Assembly: GCF_036850765.1 (NCBI RefSeq)
Contig: NC_089493.1
Span: forward strand, 190,915,140-190,979,139
Source: Saccopteryx bilineata
Taxonomy: Eukaryota; Chordata; Mammalia; Chiroptera; Emballonuridae
Direction of reading: 5' to 3'
Length of the DNA stretch: 64,000 nucleotides
Below are positions 22,116 through 34,499 of this stretch, in pieces. Both the position numbers and the translations under genes were made by a program. Within the stretch, counting starts at the first letter, position 1. Every line of letters starts with the position of its first letter. The notes under the pieces were generated by a model, which was not told the DNA's origin, ran no database searches, and saw nothing but the letters and a program-made list of their open reading frames with translations.

Positions 22116-22964
22116 ATTCTGAAACCTCAGTGCAACTTCCAAGGAACCACAGAGTTGTCACCACCTCATCGTTGCCACCGTGCGTTGAGCCACGGGCAGA
22201 TGTCAGGTGCAAGAAGAGCAGGAAGATTCCAGAAGTGAGCAGTGTCAGGTATCATCAGGGCAGTTGAGTAGGTTCCAAGGGCCATCTCTCTGCTCGGGAC
22301 CAATCAATATTATTAATGTCGCTGTCTGTTCTCTGTGTTACCAATCCATCAACATCCCGGCTAAGTGCCACCTTTGACCAAAGACACGAGGGCTTCTCCG
22401 GTCTAGGGGGCCAAAGGATGCTCACATGGCCTCTTTTTCTTATCTCTTCAGGCTGGGGAGGAAGTGGAGGCTTTGCCGATGAACCGTGCCCCCCACCCCC
22501 ACCGTGATGAACCAGCAGGCGTCTCGGGGGCCAGAGCATGGCAGGAATCTCTCAATCCGTGACAGCTGGGAGGAGAATCCTTTGGTAAGTTCTGGGCCTT
22601 GGCACCTGGGAAGAAAATCCTGGCTTCTAGTCATTCAAATAGCTCATTTGAATAGTGAAGAAGCTGAGATAGAGAGATTAGAGATGGACTAGGGTGAGGA
22701 GACATGGATGGGAGACAGAGGCCACCCGAGTGACCAGAGCCATCATAGGGAGCATCGAAACAGGCTATTTGAATCTCATTTGACTAGCGGGGTAGGAGAG
22801 ACAGTGTTATCAGAGGATCGCCCTGCGCTGATCCCGATTTCTGACCCCAAAGCCACGTGGCAGAGAGCAGCTGTCCCAAGCAGTGACTGACATTCGTGCT
22901 GCACATCTGCGTTCCAGAGCTCCCTTCTGCACACGATCCCCCGGAATCCTTGCAGATTGCCAGA

Positions 22965-23040
22965 GGTGGGAGAGCCCCGTTTCATATGGGGAAACTGAGG
23001 CTGAGAACCACAAGCGAAAGGAAGCAGGGCTGGAGAGCCC
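22965..23040 (-). mobile_element. MIR SINE fragment
   Basis: 'atggggaaactgaggctgag' is the reversed MIR core. Confidence 0.5.
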
Positions 23041-23409
23041 AGCTCCGGGAAGCAGGAGTCTGACTGAGGATAGCTTCACAGGAGCCTCAGCCCCGGACAC
23101 TTCCCCTCCTACTCCCAGCCCCCGAATGTACAGGGTTCCAGCCCGGAGCCACGGGGACTCTGGTCTATCCAGAGGACAGAGCCGTCTCTGGCAGAGACCT
23201 GAGTGGAGAGGGAAACAGAAGGCTTAGCTCTCCCATGGTGTCAAATGTTTTCCCAGAAGTCTAAGCGTTTCCGTGTTTGGTATATGCCAGGGCCCCTTGG
23301 GGCAGGGCCGGGCAGGCCCCCCTCTGCAGGGTCAGGGGCGTCCCGGCTCCTATCCTCCACCACAGCTGGGCACAAACACTGCTCTTCTCCCACTGCAAGC
23401 CTCCTTACC

Positions 23410-23615
23410 TGCTTTGGAGCCAGACAGCCCGAGTTCTGATGTGCAGCCTCAGGTACTGACTGCTGTGTGTCCTCAGGCATGTCACTTCACCTCTTTGAGC
23501 CTCAGCCCAGATCATCCTCTGTAAGGAACAGGAGAAGGAATGTTGTGAAAGGAGAGAATGCATAGAACAGTATCTGCAGAGCACTTAGCTCAGGCCTGGC
23601 AGGGGGTGAGAGATA
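23410..23615 (+). mobile_element. MIR SINE
   Basis: 'tttggagccagacagcccga', 'gtgtcctcaggcatgtcact' and 'cctctttgagcctcagccca' follow MIR. Confidence 0.75.
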
Positions 23616-24539
23616 AACGGCTACAGTTGTCTCATCTGTGGCCCTTCCACTAGGTGTTTCTGTTGCCAGCACAGAGCAGAGGCAGCAGACAGACCTGGCC
23701 CACTGGCCAAAACAACAGGCCTTCTGTGCAGAGCCCTAGGGAAGGCCGAGGAGCCTGGCCCTTCCGGGACCCTAGGACCACACATGGAGGTGGCCAAGTT
23801 CTGCAGGCAGAGGCCAGAGCGGTCCAAGTGCAGTCCTGGGCTCTGTGTGGTCCCCGGCCGCTTGGAAAACACTGTTTCCGGGCATCTCCTGCATGATGCA
23901 CCCCCAGCCCCTGGCCCTGCCACACCCCAGGCTGCATTGGCCTTGCTCACTGCCTAGGGGGCTAGGATTGTGTCACATCTAATCCCCCGCGGTGCCGGGG
24001 CCAGTGCGGGTACTGGACACGGTTCGCTGGGGAGAGGGGACTGCAGGAGGAGGCCAGGCATCCTCACTCAGTGCCCCTCGTCTTCCCCCTCTCTCGCAGC
24101 CCCAGCCCCTGACTCCAGCCCCCAGCGCGGGGCACACTGGCCTCAGCTGGTCAGCCTCTTCCCCAGGGTCCCCCATTGGTCTCTTGTGTGCAGGGAAGCT
24201 GGCTCAGCTCAGCCCTGCCTTGCAGCCAGCCAGGGGTTTCCAAGGCTCCTGCTGCCCCCTGGAGGCCATGTCCTACAACTTTTGCTCCTGACCCCTGTTC
24301 AAGCTTTGATGAGACTGGGAAAGTCTCTGAGTGGGACAGACTGGTAGCCCCAGGGGCGAGGGAGGTCAGGAGGCCGGGAATCAGTCCAGTCAGGTGGCAA
24401 AACAGGGTGCAAGTGGAAGGGTCTCCACCCAGGGGTGGTTCGGCCGCTCCCCTGGACATTGCTATCTGTAAAATAGGCCGTGGAGAGAACACGGTGATTA
24501 CTTGACCAGGAGATAATTACGGGGATAAGGCTCAGTTTC

Positions 24540-24770
24540 ACTGAGAGCTGACTGTGAGCCAGGCACTGGGTTTTACCTATGTCATTTCATCACGTGCTCT
24601 CTGAAATCAGACTTCCAAAGGAAGAACCGTTCGTATGCACATTTTACAAATGAGAAAACCAAGGCACAAAGAGAATTGGCGATTTGCCCAAAGTTACCCA
24701 TGGTGAATGAAGGGCAGATAGAGCTGGGCTTCCGGCCCAGGGTCTGTGTGACAACAGACCCTGTGTCCAT
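24540..24770 (-). mobile_element. MIR SINE with terminal extension
   Basis: 'gtgagccaggcactgggttt', 'ttttacaaatgagaaaacca' and 'gatttgcccaaagttaccca' are reversed MIR, nearly complete. Confidence 0.75.
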
Positions 24771-24812
24771 CCTTCACCCGCCACGGCGCCCTGCCTCTCG
24801 GTAGCATCCTCA

Positions 24813-24834
24813 CCTCTCTCTCTCTCTCTCTCTC
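24813..24834. repeat. (CT)n microsatellite
   Basis: Ten to eleven CT units in a row. Confidence 0.9.
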
Positions 24835-25194
24835 CACCCTTCTCTTTCATCCTGTCCTTGTTGTCTGTTGCCTTGAGTGGATTGGCTTGTCAGCTTCTTT
24901 AGGTCCACGGCCCAGCCCCATTGTCCTGGCATGGAGGAGGCACGCCTCTCCCCAATTGTGAAGTGGGCGGGCGATGACCCACAGAAGACAGGGCCGGACC
25001 CAGAGCTGACCTGGGCTAGAGCTGCAGCCCTGTCTTACTGTGTTCCACACTCGGTGTGAGGCAGAGATAGAATACTACAAGTTTATGAGCAAGAGGGACT
25101 CCTGGAGTGTCAGCTGCCAGACAGGAAGAATGGTAACTCTCAATTACACACCTACAGGCATCGGGTAACATCTTCTCTCCCCCAAATCAACTGC

Positions 25195-25330
25195 AGTAAC
25201 ACTGAGGTAGGTTATACTGACCCATTTTACAGATGGGAAAACCAAGTCCTGTAGAGATGGAAACCTCGCTCAAGTTCACGGAGGTATTAGCTGGAAGAAT
25301 ATGGATCTGTGTCCTTGTCTGCCTTGTTTG
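25195..25330 (-). mobile_element. MIR SINE
   Basis: 'cattttacagatgggaaaac' and 'aacctcgctcaagttcacgg' are reversed MIR. Confidence 0.7.
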
Positions 25331-25589
25331 CAAACCCCCTGTGCTGACCTCTCGACTGTCTTGCCTCATGGGTCATCTGACCCCACCTGTTCACCTATGG
25401 GACACCTGTGTCCTGTTGGGTGAGGAGTCACCGTGCAGAGTGCTGAGGAGTCTGGTATGCTCTGGTCCGGACTTCCCAAAATGGCTGAGGGTCCTCCTGG
25501 GTCTTACCTTCGTCCTCTCCGGCTCCTTAGCCACCTAAAATCCCGGAAGACATCTGCAAGGAGGAGGCCCGCTCTGTTAGCGCCCCCAG

Positions 25590-25880
25590 AGGCAGTCAGG
25601 GGCTCCAGGTTCAAAATGCCTGACCACTTGCTCTTCTGGCCTCAGTAAGTTACACAGACTGATGGAAGGTCTTTCCCAGTCCAGCTCAGGGGCTCAGACC
25701 CCCCAGCCCTGCCTCTTCCTGGCACAATGGCCTTCCTGCACACTGGTCCCTGCACTTGTGAAATGGGAATAATAAAACAGTGACCTCCAAGGGTCGGCAG
25801 GAGGATCCAATGAGCTGAGACCACCACGTGCTTGCCCAGCATAGCCCCTGGCAGGTGGTAGGCACCCCATCACTGTCAAC
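25590..25880 (+). mobile_element. MIR SINE, with an internal insertion
   Basis: 'ggctccaggttcaaaatgcc', 'acttgtgaaatgggaataat' and 'gcatagcccctggcaggtgg' are MIR parts separated by more sequence than usual. Confidence 0.65.
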
Positions 25881-26490
25881 ACACCGATTGTCCCACACTG
25901 ATCACAAGTGTTCATTTGCGACAGGGTGGGAAAAATAATGTGTGCTTGATTAAGAAAGATAACATAATCGCTAGCCAGGATTCTTCAAAATACAATGTGT
26001 TTGGGGCCAAACAGTAACTAGCGTCTTTGATTTGTAAAATGAAAACGCCGCTCTGAAACCCATGGGTCTTTATATGCAGAAGTGAGGGTCTCGGAGAGTC
26101 CGGACCGTAATGCCTGTATTGCACTTTGTCCTTGAGTCTGCCAGAGGTCACTGGAAAGGGCCGCGGTGTCGTGCTATGCGAAGGGCAGGTATGAAACCAT
26201 CTGTGCTGACCGGTCCCTAGAAGCCCGCTCTCCTTCACCCTGGACTCCGCCGACTGGAGACAGGCGACTCGGAAACAGCCGGGTCCTAGCGCACGCCTCA
26301 CAGCACCCACCAGCACGCCCACAGGGAAAACACGAGGATTCTCCGTGATGGGCTCGGAGAAGCTACAGGTCTGAGCCCACTGAGGCCAACACACTGGTTT
26401 GTCCTGGAAGCCAGAGGTGAATCTTTAGCCCAGGAAGAAAAATTTCAGAGTAGCCAGTTTTTCTCTTAAAAAAAAAAAAAAAAAATTCAA

Positions 26491-26868
26491 GCCCTGGCCG
26501 GTTGGCTCAATGGTAGAGCGTCAGCCTGGCGTGCAGGAGTCCTGGGTTCGATTCCCGGCCAGGGCACACAGGAGAAGCGCCCATCTGCTTCTCTACCCCT
26601 CCCCCTCTCCTTCCTCTCTCTCTCTCTCTTCCCCTCCCGCAGCCAAGGCTCCATTGGAGCAAAGATGGCCCGGGTGCTGAGGATGGCTCTATGGCCTCTG
26701 CCTCGGATGCTAGAGTGGCTCTGATCACAACAGAGCGACGCCCCGGAGGGGCAGAACATCGCTCCCTGGTGGGCATGCTGGGTGGATCCCGGTCGGGCGC
26801 ATGCGGAGTCTGTCTGACTGTCTCCCCGTTTCCAGCTTCAGAAAAATACCAAAAAAAAAAAAAAAAAA
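26491..26868 (+). mobile_element. tRNA-derived bat SINE, full-length
   Basis: The head GCCCTGGCCGGTTGGCTC contains a pol III A box and is followed by a B box GGTTCGATTCC at about 26,546. After it come a CT-rich tract, a unique body ending in AGCTTCAGAAAAATACC, and a poly-A tail of 18. Both flanks carry an A-rich duplication ending in AATTCA, so the insertion boundary is good. Of the three copies of this subfamily in the window it is the only one on the + strand. This SINE type is one I associate with rhinolophoid bats. Confidence 0.93.
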
Positions 26869-26939
26869 TTCACACTAATTTTTCCAAGGCTGGACAATCA
26901 GATAGGCATTTTTCCTAGTGTTCCAGCCAGTCAGCTGGA

Positions 26940-27050
26940 GAGAACTCTGGTCCAACCCCTCATCTCATGGAAAAGAAATCGGAGACCCAGAGAGGGGAAA
27001 GGGAGTCGCAGAGAAGAGAGGCAGTCGATCCAGGGTGGGGTGAACTTGAA
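26940..27050 (-). mobile_element. MIR SINE fragment
   Basis: 'catggaaaagaaatcggaga' and 'cccagagaggggaaagggag' resemble reversed MIR. Confidence 0.5.
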
Positions 27051-27540
27051 TGATCAAGTCACCTGTCTGTACACTGTTTTGTGCTTTGCCTAGTACTTTC
27101 CCACACACGTGCCCATGGAGTGACCCCCGAGGTAGCTGCCAGTGTCTTTATTCAACAGGTGGAGAAATCAAAGTGTACAATGTTGGAGGGAGTGGCCGGT
27201 GACCTCCCAGCCTTGACCCTAGTCACCGTGGCTGACCCAGAACTTCTGTCTGCGGCTGTGGGGGCATCAGACTGGTTCTGGAGAGAGGCAGGTGTTCCAG
27301 GCTCCCCTGGCCCAGGAGGCCAGCCTGCGGGTATGGAGGGGGAAGCTGTGAGTGTTGGAGTGACTGTCACACGCAGTACAGAGTGGTCACTCATGCTCGG
27401 GGACAGAGAAGTGGACTGCGCCATCCCCAAGGGTCGTCTGTGTGACTAGACCCAGGTCGAGTATCAGAGGTGTCAGAGAATGTGGCCCCTGTCCTCAAGA
27501 AACCGATGGCTTACCTGAAGAGATGCCCATGAACCAACCT

Positions 27541-27720
27541 GTGAATAAAATCATTCGGTAATAAACAGGATCAAATGGTTGATACGCACCACAACAGGTG
27601 GTGTTTACACGAGTGTACCGATCTTTGTATAAATTTGTTAACACTCTTTGAAATGTACATGTAAGATTGTTTTGTTTATTGAACAAAAATTATACCTCAA
27701 AAAAATTGATTTTCTAAAAG
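27541..27720 (+). mobile_element. probable L1-type 3' fragment
   Basis: The segment ends in 'ttgaaatgtacatgtaagat' ... 'ttatacctcaaaaaaattga', a common end of ancient L1-type repeats. Diverged, subfamily not assigned. Confidence 0.35.
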
Positions 27721-27960
27721 GACACAGTCCTTGCTCTCATGGTGCTCACACAGTCTGGTGGAGAATACAGGTCTTATCACATAAATAAATGCAGAATTAT
27801 TGTAACTGGAGTAAGAGTTATCAGGGATGTTATATGGAGTATGAGAGTATGTACTGAGGGCAGGGAGGTTCAGGTAGACCAGAAACACCTTCTCTGAGGA
27901 GGCAACATTGACCGGCGCCTAGAAGGATAAATGGACATGAGCCAAATGACTTCGACAGCG
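27700..27960 (-). mobile_element. L2-like LINE fragment, reversed
   Basis: 'gtccttgctctcatggtgct', 'cacacagtctggtggagaat' and 'ccttctctgaggaggcaaca' follow the reversed L2 order. Confidence 0.6.
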
Positions 27961-28679
27961 GGAACAGCATGTGTTAAGGGCCTGTGGTAGAAGGAATCTA
28001 GTGAAGACCTCTAACAGAAGAACAATGAGGCTGGAGCAGGTGGAGGAGGGAGGTGGTAGAAGACAGGAATTGGGGGTGAGCAGGGGCAGCGTTACCTCTA
28101 GGGGTGCTAGAGCCTGGATAAGGGTGGGTACTTCCCCTGAGAGAAGTCCACTGAAATGTCTTAAACAGTGGTGAGTGGTGATTGACCAGCTCAGTTTGGG
28201 CTAATACCGTAGAGTTGGTACTCACCTCTCCCTCCTCTGGCTGTAAGGTTCTTGAGGTTAGAACCAAGATTTACCAATCTGTGCATCTCCCCCCCCCCCC
28301 CGCCCCAGAAATTTTAGCAGAACTGAGTATAAACGGATGCACCAGAATTGTTCTCATGAATGAAGGAAGGAATAAAGGAATGAATACTCAGATTATCTCA
28401 GCACCCAGATAGCTGCTTTCCCAAAGTCATCTGATAAATGATAAATTCAGCATTTCTTCTGAAGATGGGGTGCAGAGAATAGCAGGGTCCTCCCTCCGCA
28501 TTGCCTAATGTGGCCCCCAGTCCTGAGCCCACCAACTGCCAGGGAGCAATCAGACCGTCTCTTCCTCTTGCCAGGACCCTCATCACAGGTCCCTCAGCAG
28601 GTCAGTCACGGCCCTCTCAGATCGCCTGTCCTGCATAGGAGCTGTTTTCTGTGCACGCGCGCCATCCGGATGAGGCCAC

Positions 28680-28960
28680 ACACCAGGCATGTCCCAGGCA
28701 CAGGCTTCCTTTCTCAGATCTGCTGGGAGACGGCTCACAGTGTCCTTGAAGACCCAGCTCAGCACCTGCTCCTCGGAAGCCTTTCTGCCCACCTCGCCCG
28801 CGGCCACCGTGCTGCACCTGCTTTCAGGCCTGCACTTGTCACCGGGTGTGTTTACCACGTTCCTTCCCTACCCCAGTACACCATCTCCAGGGGCGTTATC
28901 TGCCCCGCTGTGCTGGGCCCTGTGCCGGGCCCAGAGAGGGACAGAAACAAATGATATAAG
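28680..28960 (+). mobile_element. L2 LINE fragment
   Basis: 'gtccttgaagacccagctca', 'gcacctgctcctcggaagcc' and the downstream 'gccctgtgccgggcccagag' fit the L2 3' region. Confidence 0.55.
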
Positions 28961-29143
28961 ATGGACCATAGCTGCGTTTACATAGGTCCCTAACAGTTGA
29001 CCAGAGAAACCGGGAGAAACCATCAACAGCAAACCTCTCCCAAGGAGTTGAGTAGTTCCTGAGTGACATGGCGGTTCATAACCAGAGTTTTCCCTCTGCT
29101 TTAATTGTTTTTGTTCCCCTCGCTGAGCCTCCACTGCTGGTCT

Positions 29144-29545
29144 GGGCTCCCCCAGACCGCCGACCTCGGGCTGCAGGCGGTCAGCCCACATCTAGTAGTA
29201 TTGGTTGGCCAGCTCTGTGGGGCTCCCCCAGACTGCCAACCTTGGGCTTCAGGCAGTCAACCCACATCTGGTGGTATTGATCGGCCAGCTCCATGTGGCT
29301 CTCCCAGACTGCTGACCTCTGGCTGCGGGTGGTCAGCCCACCCCGATGGCACTGGTCGACCAGCTGTGTGGGGCTCTCTCAGACTGCCAATCTTGGGCTG
29401 CGGGCGGTCAGCCCACATCTGGTAGTATTGGTTGGCCAGCAATGTGGGGCTCCCCCAGACTATCGACCTTGGGCTGCGGGTGGTCAGCCCACCCCTGCCG
29501 GCGTTGGTCGGCCAGCTCCGTGCAGCTCCCCCAGACCTGGCCCTC
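29144..29545. repeat. minisatellite with a 76-bp unit, about 5 copies
   Basis: The motif GGGCTCCCCCAGAC recurs with spacing 76, 76, 75, 76 and 76 bases. Each unit also contains GGTCAGCCCACATCTGG and GTTGGCCAGCTC. Divergence between units is moderate (roughly 10-20% by eye). The repeat is stop-poor, giving overlapping frames of about 100 residues on both strands that I do not treat as genes. Confidence 0.95.
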
Positions 29546-29894
29546 CCCTGCGCTTCCTCCTGCCCTCCGTTCATGACCCTCTTCCCTCCGGCCAGAGCTG
29601 ACCAGCAGCCTCAGGCTCAGGCACAGTCACAGCGAGGGAGCCACCCAGGGTGCTCTGTCACCACCACAGGCTGCGGAAGGAACTTCGGGCACCTAGAGAC
29701 ACAAACGGAAACATGGCGGACACAGCTGCCAGGCCCTGCGTGGAGGGACCCGCCCGCCTTCCTCCGATGGTCTTTGGAACGGGTTCATTTCTCCTTGGAT
29801 GTTTCCACAAAAAGTTATACTTCCTTCCTGGCAAGACCCTAGGGGGAGGTTTAGAAGAAATTCAGGTTAAGTTTTCCGGGGAAATGCAACAGCC

Positions 29895-29960
29895 GCTCGG
29901 GGTGAAGTCAAGGGCTTTGAGATGAGACAAGTGTGGGTTCGAAGCCCAGCTCTGCCACGA
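29895..29960 (+). mobile_element. MIR SINE fragment
   Basis: 'gtgtgggttcgaagcccagc' is a MIR B box region. Confidence 0.5.
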
Positions 29961-30019
29961 GCCGTCGCGATGACGATGGCGGTTCACCAGAGGAGGGACT
30001 GTCTGCACAGCACCCTGCT

Positions 30020-30120
30020 CAGCCCTTCATTCAGTCTCCAGTGAATCCTCACAACCGCCGCACGAGCTCGGTGACACTCACAGAAGAGGAAACTGAGGCT
30101 CTGGTCCCCCCCGGGGGAAG
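30020..30120 (-). mobile_element. MIR SINE fragment
   Basis: 'tcctcacaaccgccgcacga' and 'agaagaggaaactgaggctc' are reversed MIR/L2-type sequence. Confidence 0.6.
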
Positions 30121-31590
30121 CAAGGTGGCTGAGTGGCGTCCACCTTGGGCAGGATTGGTCACAGTAGCACCCCTTGCCCGGTGGAACGGGACAGAGTGAT
30201 CTTTCATAAACATGACCTCACCTGTTCTGTGGGAGATAAGGTGTTTGCTAAACTTTGTTGGAGGAGCAGGACCTTCCTTGTGACCTCCGCCGGGGCCGGC
30301 TACCTGCTCAGACCGGCTGCGGGGGCCTCCAGCTGGGCTTGCCCAAAATACAGCACCCAGCACACGGCACTGTGTCTGTTTAGTGTAAATAGAGGCCAGT
30401 GCTCTCGGGATAAAGGACAAACAGGTCACAGCTGGGAGAGGGACGGTGGCCTCCTCCCAAGCCAGTGTCCGTGAAAACCTTTGCAATTTGGGGTTCAGTC
30501 CCATGAGGGGGCATTAGCTCTCTCTGGGGTGCTCTCTGGGGTCGGGGCTGGCATCAGGACCTCCGGGGAGCACAACCGCCTAGGGAGGCATTTACCCAGA
30601 ATGCCATGTGAAGGATGCCCCCTGAAGTTGTGCCGAGGGGCAGCCTGGCGTGTGTACCGGGAAGTTGCTACCGTTCCTTACCGGATTCTGAGCAACCTAA
30701 GCTGGCCACCCCCCCACCCCGCCCTCACCATGTGCCCTCCTCTCAAAAACCAGCAGAGTTCTTGGCTGTCTAAAATTGGTATTGGGCAGTCAACTTGAAC
30801 CTTTTCTTATCAGAGCCGGACCTCCCTCCAGTTCCCACAGCACGGCAGGGGCACACGAGTCCCTAACCGGACCAGAGCTCTCCGGACCCTCTCCAGGGAG
30901 CAGAAACCCTGCAGATACACAGCTCAGAGCCCGGCGAGGAATGTCCCTGCCTTGCTAATTCTTGGGGCCTCCTACACATGGGCCAGGAAAATCATGTTTT
31001 CGTTTTCAATTCAGGTTCTTGGTATATAAAATAAATAAATAATTAAGGAAATGGTAACACAGCTTTACCAAAAAAAAAAAAAAAAAAAAAAAAGGAAAAT
31101 GATACGATTAAGTCATTTGCATTTAACAGAGAAACACATTCCACATGACTAAGTGTAGAACTCACGTAGAGATGATATCCAAAGTTTGAATTGGAAAGCC
31201 TTCCTGCATATCAGACCTAGGTCGTATTTCTGTCCTGCTCCACAATGTCATCCAAAAGTGAAGGATTTAACTCAGTAAGTAGTGAGGTCCCCATCACTGG
31301 GGGCGTGCAAGCGGAATGAGTACCACTGAAGGGAATCACTGCATGGGCCTGAGGCTGTTTAGGAAACATGAACTGCAGGACCCTCCTGGCACCAAAGGCA
31401 GATTTGGTTCTATATCTGGGGCTACCGAGGCCCTTTCTGCTGTTTCAACCGGGCTGTGAACAAGGGAGAGAGTCTGGGAGGCCCTTCAGCGGACAGCATC
31501 TCTAGGGCAGGATGGGGTTTGGTGGAATGGATCAAAAACCCAGTTTGAGGGTCAAAGAATGTATGTCACAAGGAGCCAAGGGTTTTGCTT
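30120..31590. other. no gene seen apart from an A-run
   Basis: Unique sequence with a poly-A tract at 31,069. The 151-residue leftward frame at 30,049-30,504 has no domain and begins inside MIR. Confidence 0.55.
31069..31093. repeat. A25 homopolymer
   Basis: A run of 25 A preceded by AT-rich sequence with AAATAAATAAATAA. It could be the tail of a lost retroelement, but no body is recognisable. Confidence 0.9.
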
Positions 31591-31725
31591 CTGTGAGTCT
31601 CAGTTTCCTCATCTGCAGAATGGGAATGAACATTTCTGACGTGTGGGGCTTAGATGCCCACTGACTGAGATAATCTGTGTGTGGAGCCTGAGTCTGTTCC
31701 AGGCAGAGTTGGCATTCATAAAGGT
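31590..31725 (+). mobile_element. MIR SINE
   Basis: 'agtttcctcatctgcagaat', 'gggaatgaacatttctgacg' and 'tgactgagataatctgtgtg' fit the MIR 3' half. Confidence 0.75.
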
Positions 31726-32154
31726 AGCATAAGCGGTATGAGGCATGCTCTGAACAGTCGGGGACTCAAGGGGGGCAGCAGCTGATTTTTGGCTGCAGCT
31801 ACCTAGACATCCCCTCACCACTTCGGAGGGTGATTACCAAGGGCTTCTGAGCAAGTCAGAGCACAGGGATGGGGTGGCTCTCTCTCTGGCTGTCTTTCTC
31901 CCCTCCACCTCCACGGTTCCAGAATCACCACCCAACAGCTCTGTCCTCTCAGAACCCAAATGCTTGACCTGCTCTGGCCATGTTAGAGTCCTGGGCATGG
32001 GATCTGGGGACAAGCATGGGTGAGTGACATCCCTTGGGACCTATGTATAACTCCTGGGCGGGTGTTGTCTGTAGGCCTAACTAATTCTGACCAGCAGATC
32101 AAACACACTGGCAGTCATATAGCACCTTTATAATAATGATTGCCATTTGTACAG

Positions 32155-32345
32155 CTCTTGCTATTTGCCACTTACGTGCTGTGTGACCTTGGCCAGTTAC
32201 TTCACCTCTCTGAGCTTTAGAGGCCTTATCCTTAAGTCAGAGAAAATAACAAGACCTAGTCATAGGGTGATTGCGACAGTAAAATTGGATCATATGTGAA
32301 AAACAGAACATCGCTGGGTACCTAGGAAGTTCTCAATGTACAGTT
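32155..32345 (+). mobile_element. MIR SINE
   Basis: 'gctgtgtgaccttggccagt' and 'tacttcacctctctgagctt' are a good MIR core, followed by a degraded tail. Confidence 0.85.
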
Positions 32346-33119
32346 AGTGGTTGGTGTGTGTCAGGCACTGTGTTATTTACAAGTGCTTTGAATGTGTGAT
32401 TGTCAGGACAGCCTTTGAAACATCTGCTATAATAATGCTCACGTTCCAGGTGAGAGTGGAGTCAACACTACCCTAGACCACCAGCAAAAGGCTCACCCAG
32501 AGTTCAAACTCTGATCACCTCCCTCCAAAACCCACGCTCCCAACCTTCACACGCTTATCCACGTGGAAGAAACAGGTAACTGTCCCATGTCACCTCACCA
32601 CCCTCCCTTTTTCAGGTAAAAAATAAACAACTGCCACCACAACGGCAGTGTGCCCACAGCTGTGACACTGAACGGCCACACACACCCTCAGGCACTGATG
32701 ATCCTGACTTGGCAGGGAGGCAATCCCCTGGAGAGAGCTCCGCTGGAGTTTGAAGAGAGATGTCCTTGTTTGGGAAACAGCTGCCCTTGACCCTGACGTC
32801 ACAGCTGGGGACACGGTGCCTGGAGAGTAGACTTGCCTTCGTCACCCGCAAGTTAGGAGCACAGTCTGGGGCCTCCTCCCCGCGAGGGCCGTGTTCTCGC
32901 CACTCGGAGCCCCTCTGCCTGATGCCACTCAGGCCGCGCCTCTCGGGGCTCCATTCATCCCCAATCCTCTTTCCGATTAGTCCATCGTCCCGCTGGTCGG
33001 GCCGCTGTGGCTCTGCTCATCAACGCGCTCTTTGGTCCTTGACCATCTGACAGTCCTGGAGATTCCGGAAGTCCCATCCCGGTCGCCCCTGGCACTGGGC
33101 CCGTCCGTGTTTGGCTTTC

Positions 33120-33245
33120 TCGTTCTGCACTTCCTAATTCTATTTCTGGGGCTTAATTATGATTACACAGCTTCATTACGTAGCGTTGATTTAAAGTAAT
33201 GGCCCCAATTAAGAGTGAATTTTAATTAAGCTTAATTCAGAGCCT
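33120..33245. promoter_or_regulatory. candidate enhancer-like element rich in homeodomain cores
   Basis: About ten TAAT/ATTA cores lie in roughly 110 bases, including TTAATTA twice and CAATTAAG. No repeat is recognisable. The activity is hypothetical. Confidence 0.35.
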
Positions 33246-33599
33246 GCCTTCCCTTGCCAAAGATTTGCAGCCCGAGAAGGGGAAATGGCCTGTTCCAGCA
33301 CAAACTTTGACCTTCATGCTGCTGGGCCATCTCGGCCAGAGAGATGGGTTTGCTCGCTTTCCCGGCCTCAGGAGTGCATCTCCTCACCAGGTCGCGGGGG
33401 TGTGAACCATATCTCACCTTCACCCCCCAGCGGCAAACTCAGAGCCCCAGCAAACAGGACACCGCTAACCTTGCAGGAAGGGTACCTGTTTTTCCCGGGC
33501 TCAGCCCAGGGATTGGCGTCTGTGTGGCTTTACCTCCTGGCTGACTACCAACCACATCGCTCATCCTGTCATATGGACTTAAACCCCTTTCCCTCCCAC

Positions 33600-33680
33600 C
33601 ATTCGTAATACCCACTTTGCAGATGAGAAAACTGAAGCCCCAGGAGGCTGAGGCTCAGCTACTGAGGGCAGGGAGCCAAT
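33600..33680 (-). mobile_element. MIR SINE fragment
   Basis: 'ttgcagatgagaaaactgaa' and 'ccccaggaggctgaggctca' are reversed MIR. Confidence 0.6.
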
Positions 33681-34499
33681 TGGAATTCATGTCTATGAGT
33701 TTGGGCAAAACTCACCACCTCGCATTCCCTGCTGGGCCCCTTAGATGAGCTCATCCCAAATGGGAGGGTTCATAGGACGTGCGGGTGAGTTTTGACAAGC
33801 CCTCACACACGGCCACATATTGAACAGTGAGAAAATCTTCAACCCAGTTGTCTTAAAATGAAACTTCCCATCCTTTCCTTTAAAACTGCCAGCCATCAAC
33901 GGTCATCATACAAACAAAACAATGAAAAGGACAGCAATGTTATTAAATCCAAACCAGAAACCCTGAGATGCTAAAGGCCCAGCATTCAGGCCCCATCTGT
34001 CTTTATTTTTTTAAAAAAAAAAATCAAAGGAGAGAGAGAGGAGATGAGACTAATGTTAAAAATCGAGCAGCAGATGGACTGTGACCTTGATGTAAGCAGA
34101 GTGGAAAGACAATTGGAGAAATAATCATTACATCCTTCTGCGACTCAATGTTATTTCAAGTCCCATCCACATGTTACCTAAAATCAACTCCCCCATTTAC
34201 CCAGCCCTTCCAGAGCCCCTGACCGAAGCCGATTGGGCACCTGGCTCCAGGCTTTGCCTGTGCAGCACTACCCTTTGCTGCTCCAGGAGTGACCAAACTC
34301 TAGCCAGAATTCTGGCTGTCCTTCTCCCCCAGCCCTGGGACAAGGACAAGGTGTGGACATTCCTTCAGTGTGTCAAGTCAAAACACAGTGAAATCAATCC
34401 GCTCCCCGGGGCGGCCGGTGTGGTCAGTTCACCTGCTGAGGACGTGCTGGACGGCCCCGTAAGCAGTCCCTTTTATGGTATCGAGTGCCCACCGTAGAA

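Noticed and set aside
22616..22656. Inverted ATTCAAAT/ATTTGAAT pair
   Set aside because: Only 8-bp arms with a 5-base spacer; common enough by chance in AT-rich DNA.
26491..26570. tRNA gene-like A and B boxes
   Set aside because: The sequence is the head of a SINE with a long body and A tail. It does not fold as a mature tRNA in context, and the same holds for the other SINE heads.
29105..29842. Frames of 100-136 residues
   Set aside because: They are created by the 76-bp tandem repeat and its flank.
31069..31093. Poly-A tail suggesting a processed pseudogene
   Set aside because: No gene-like body or target duplication is visible upstream.
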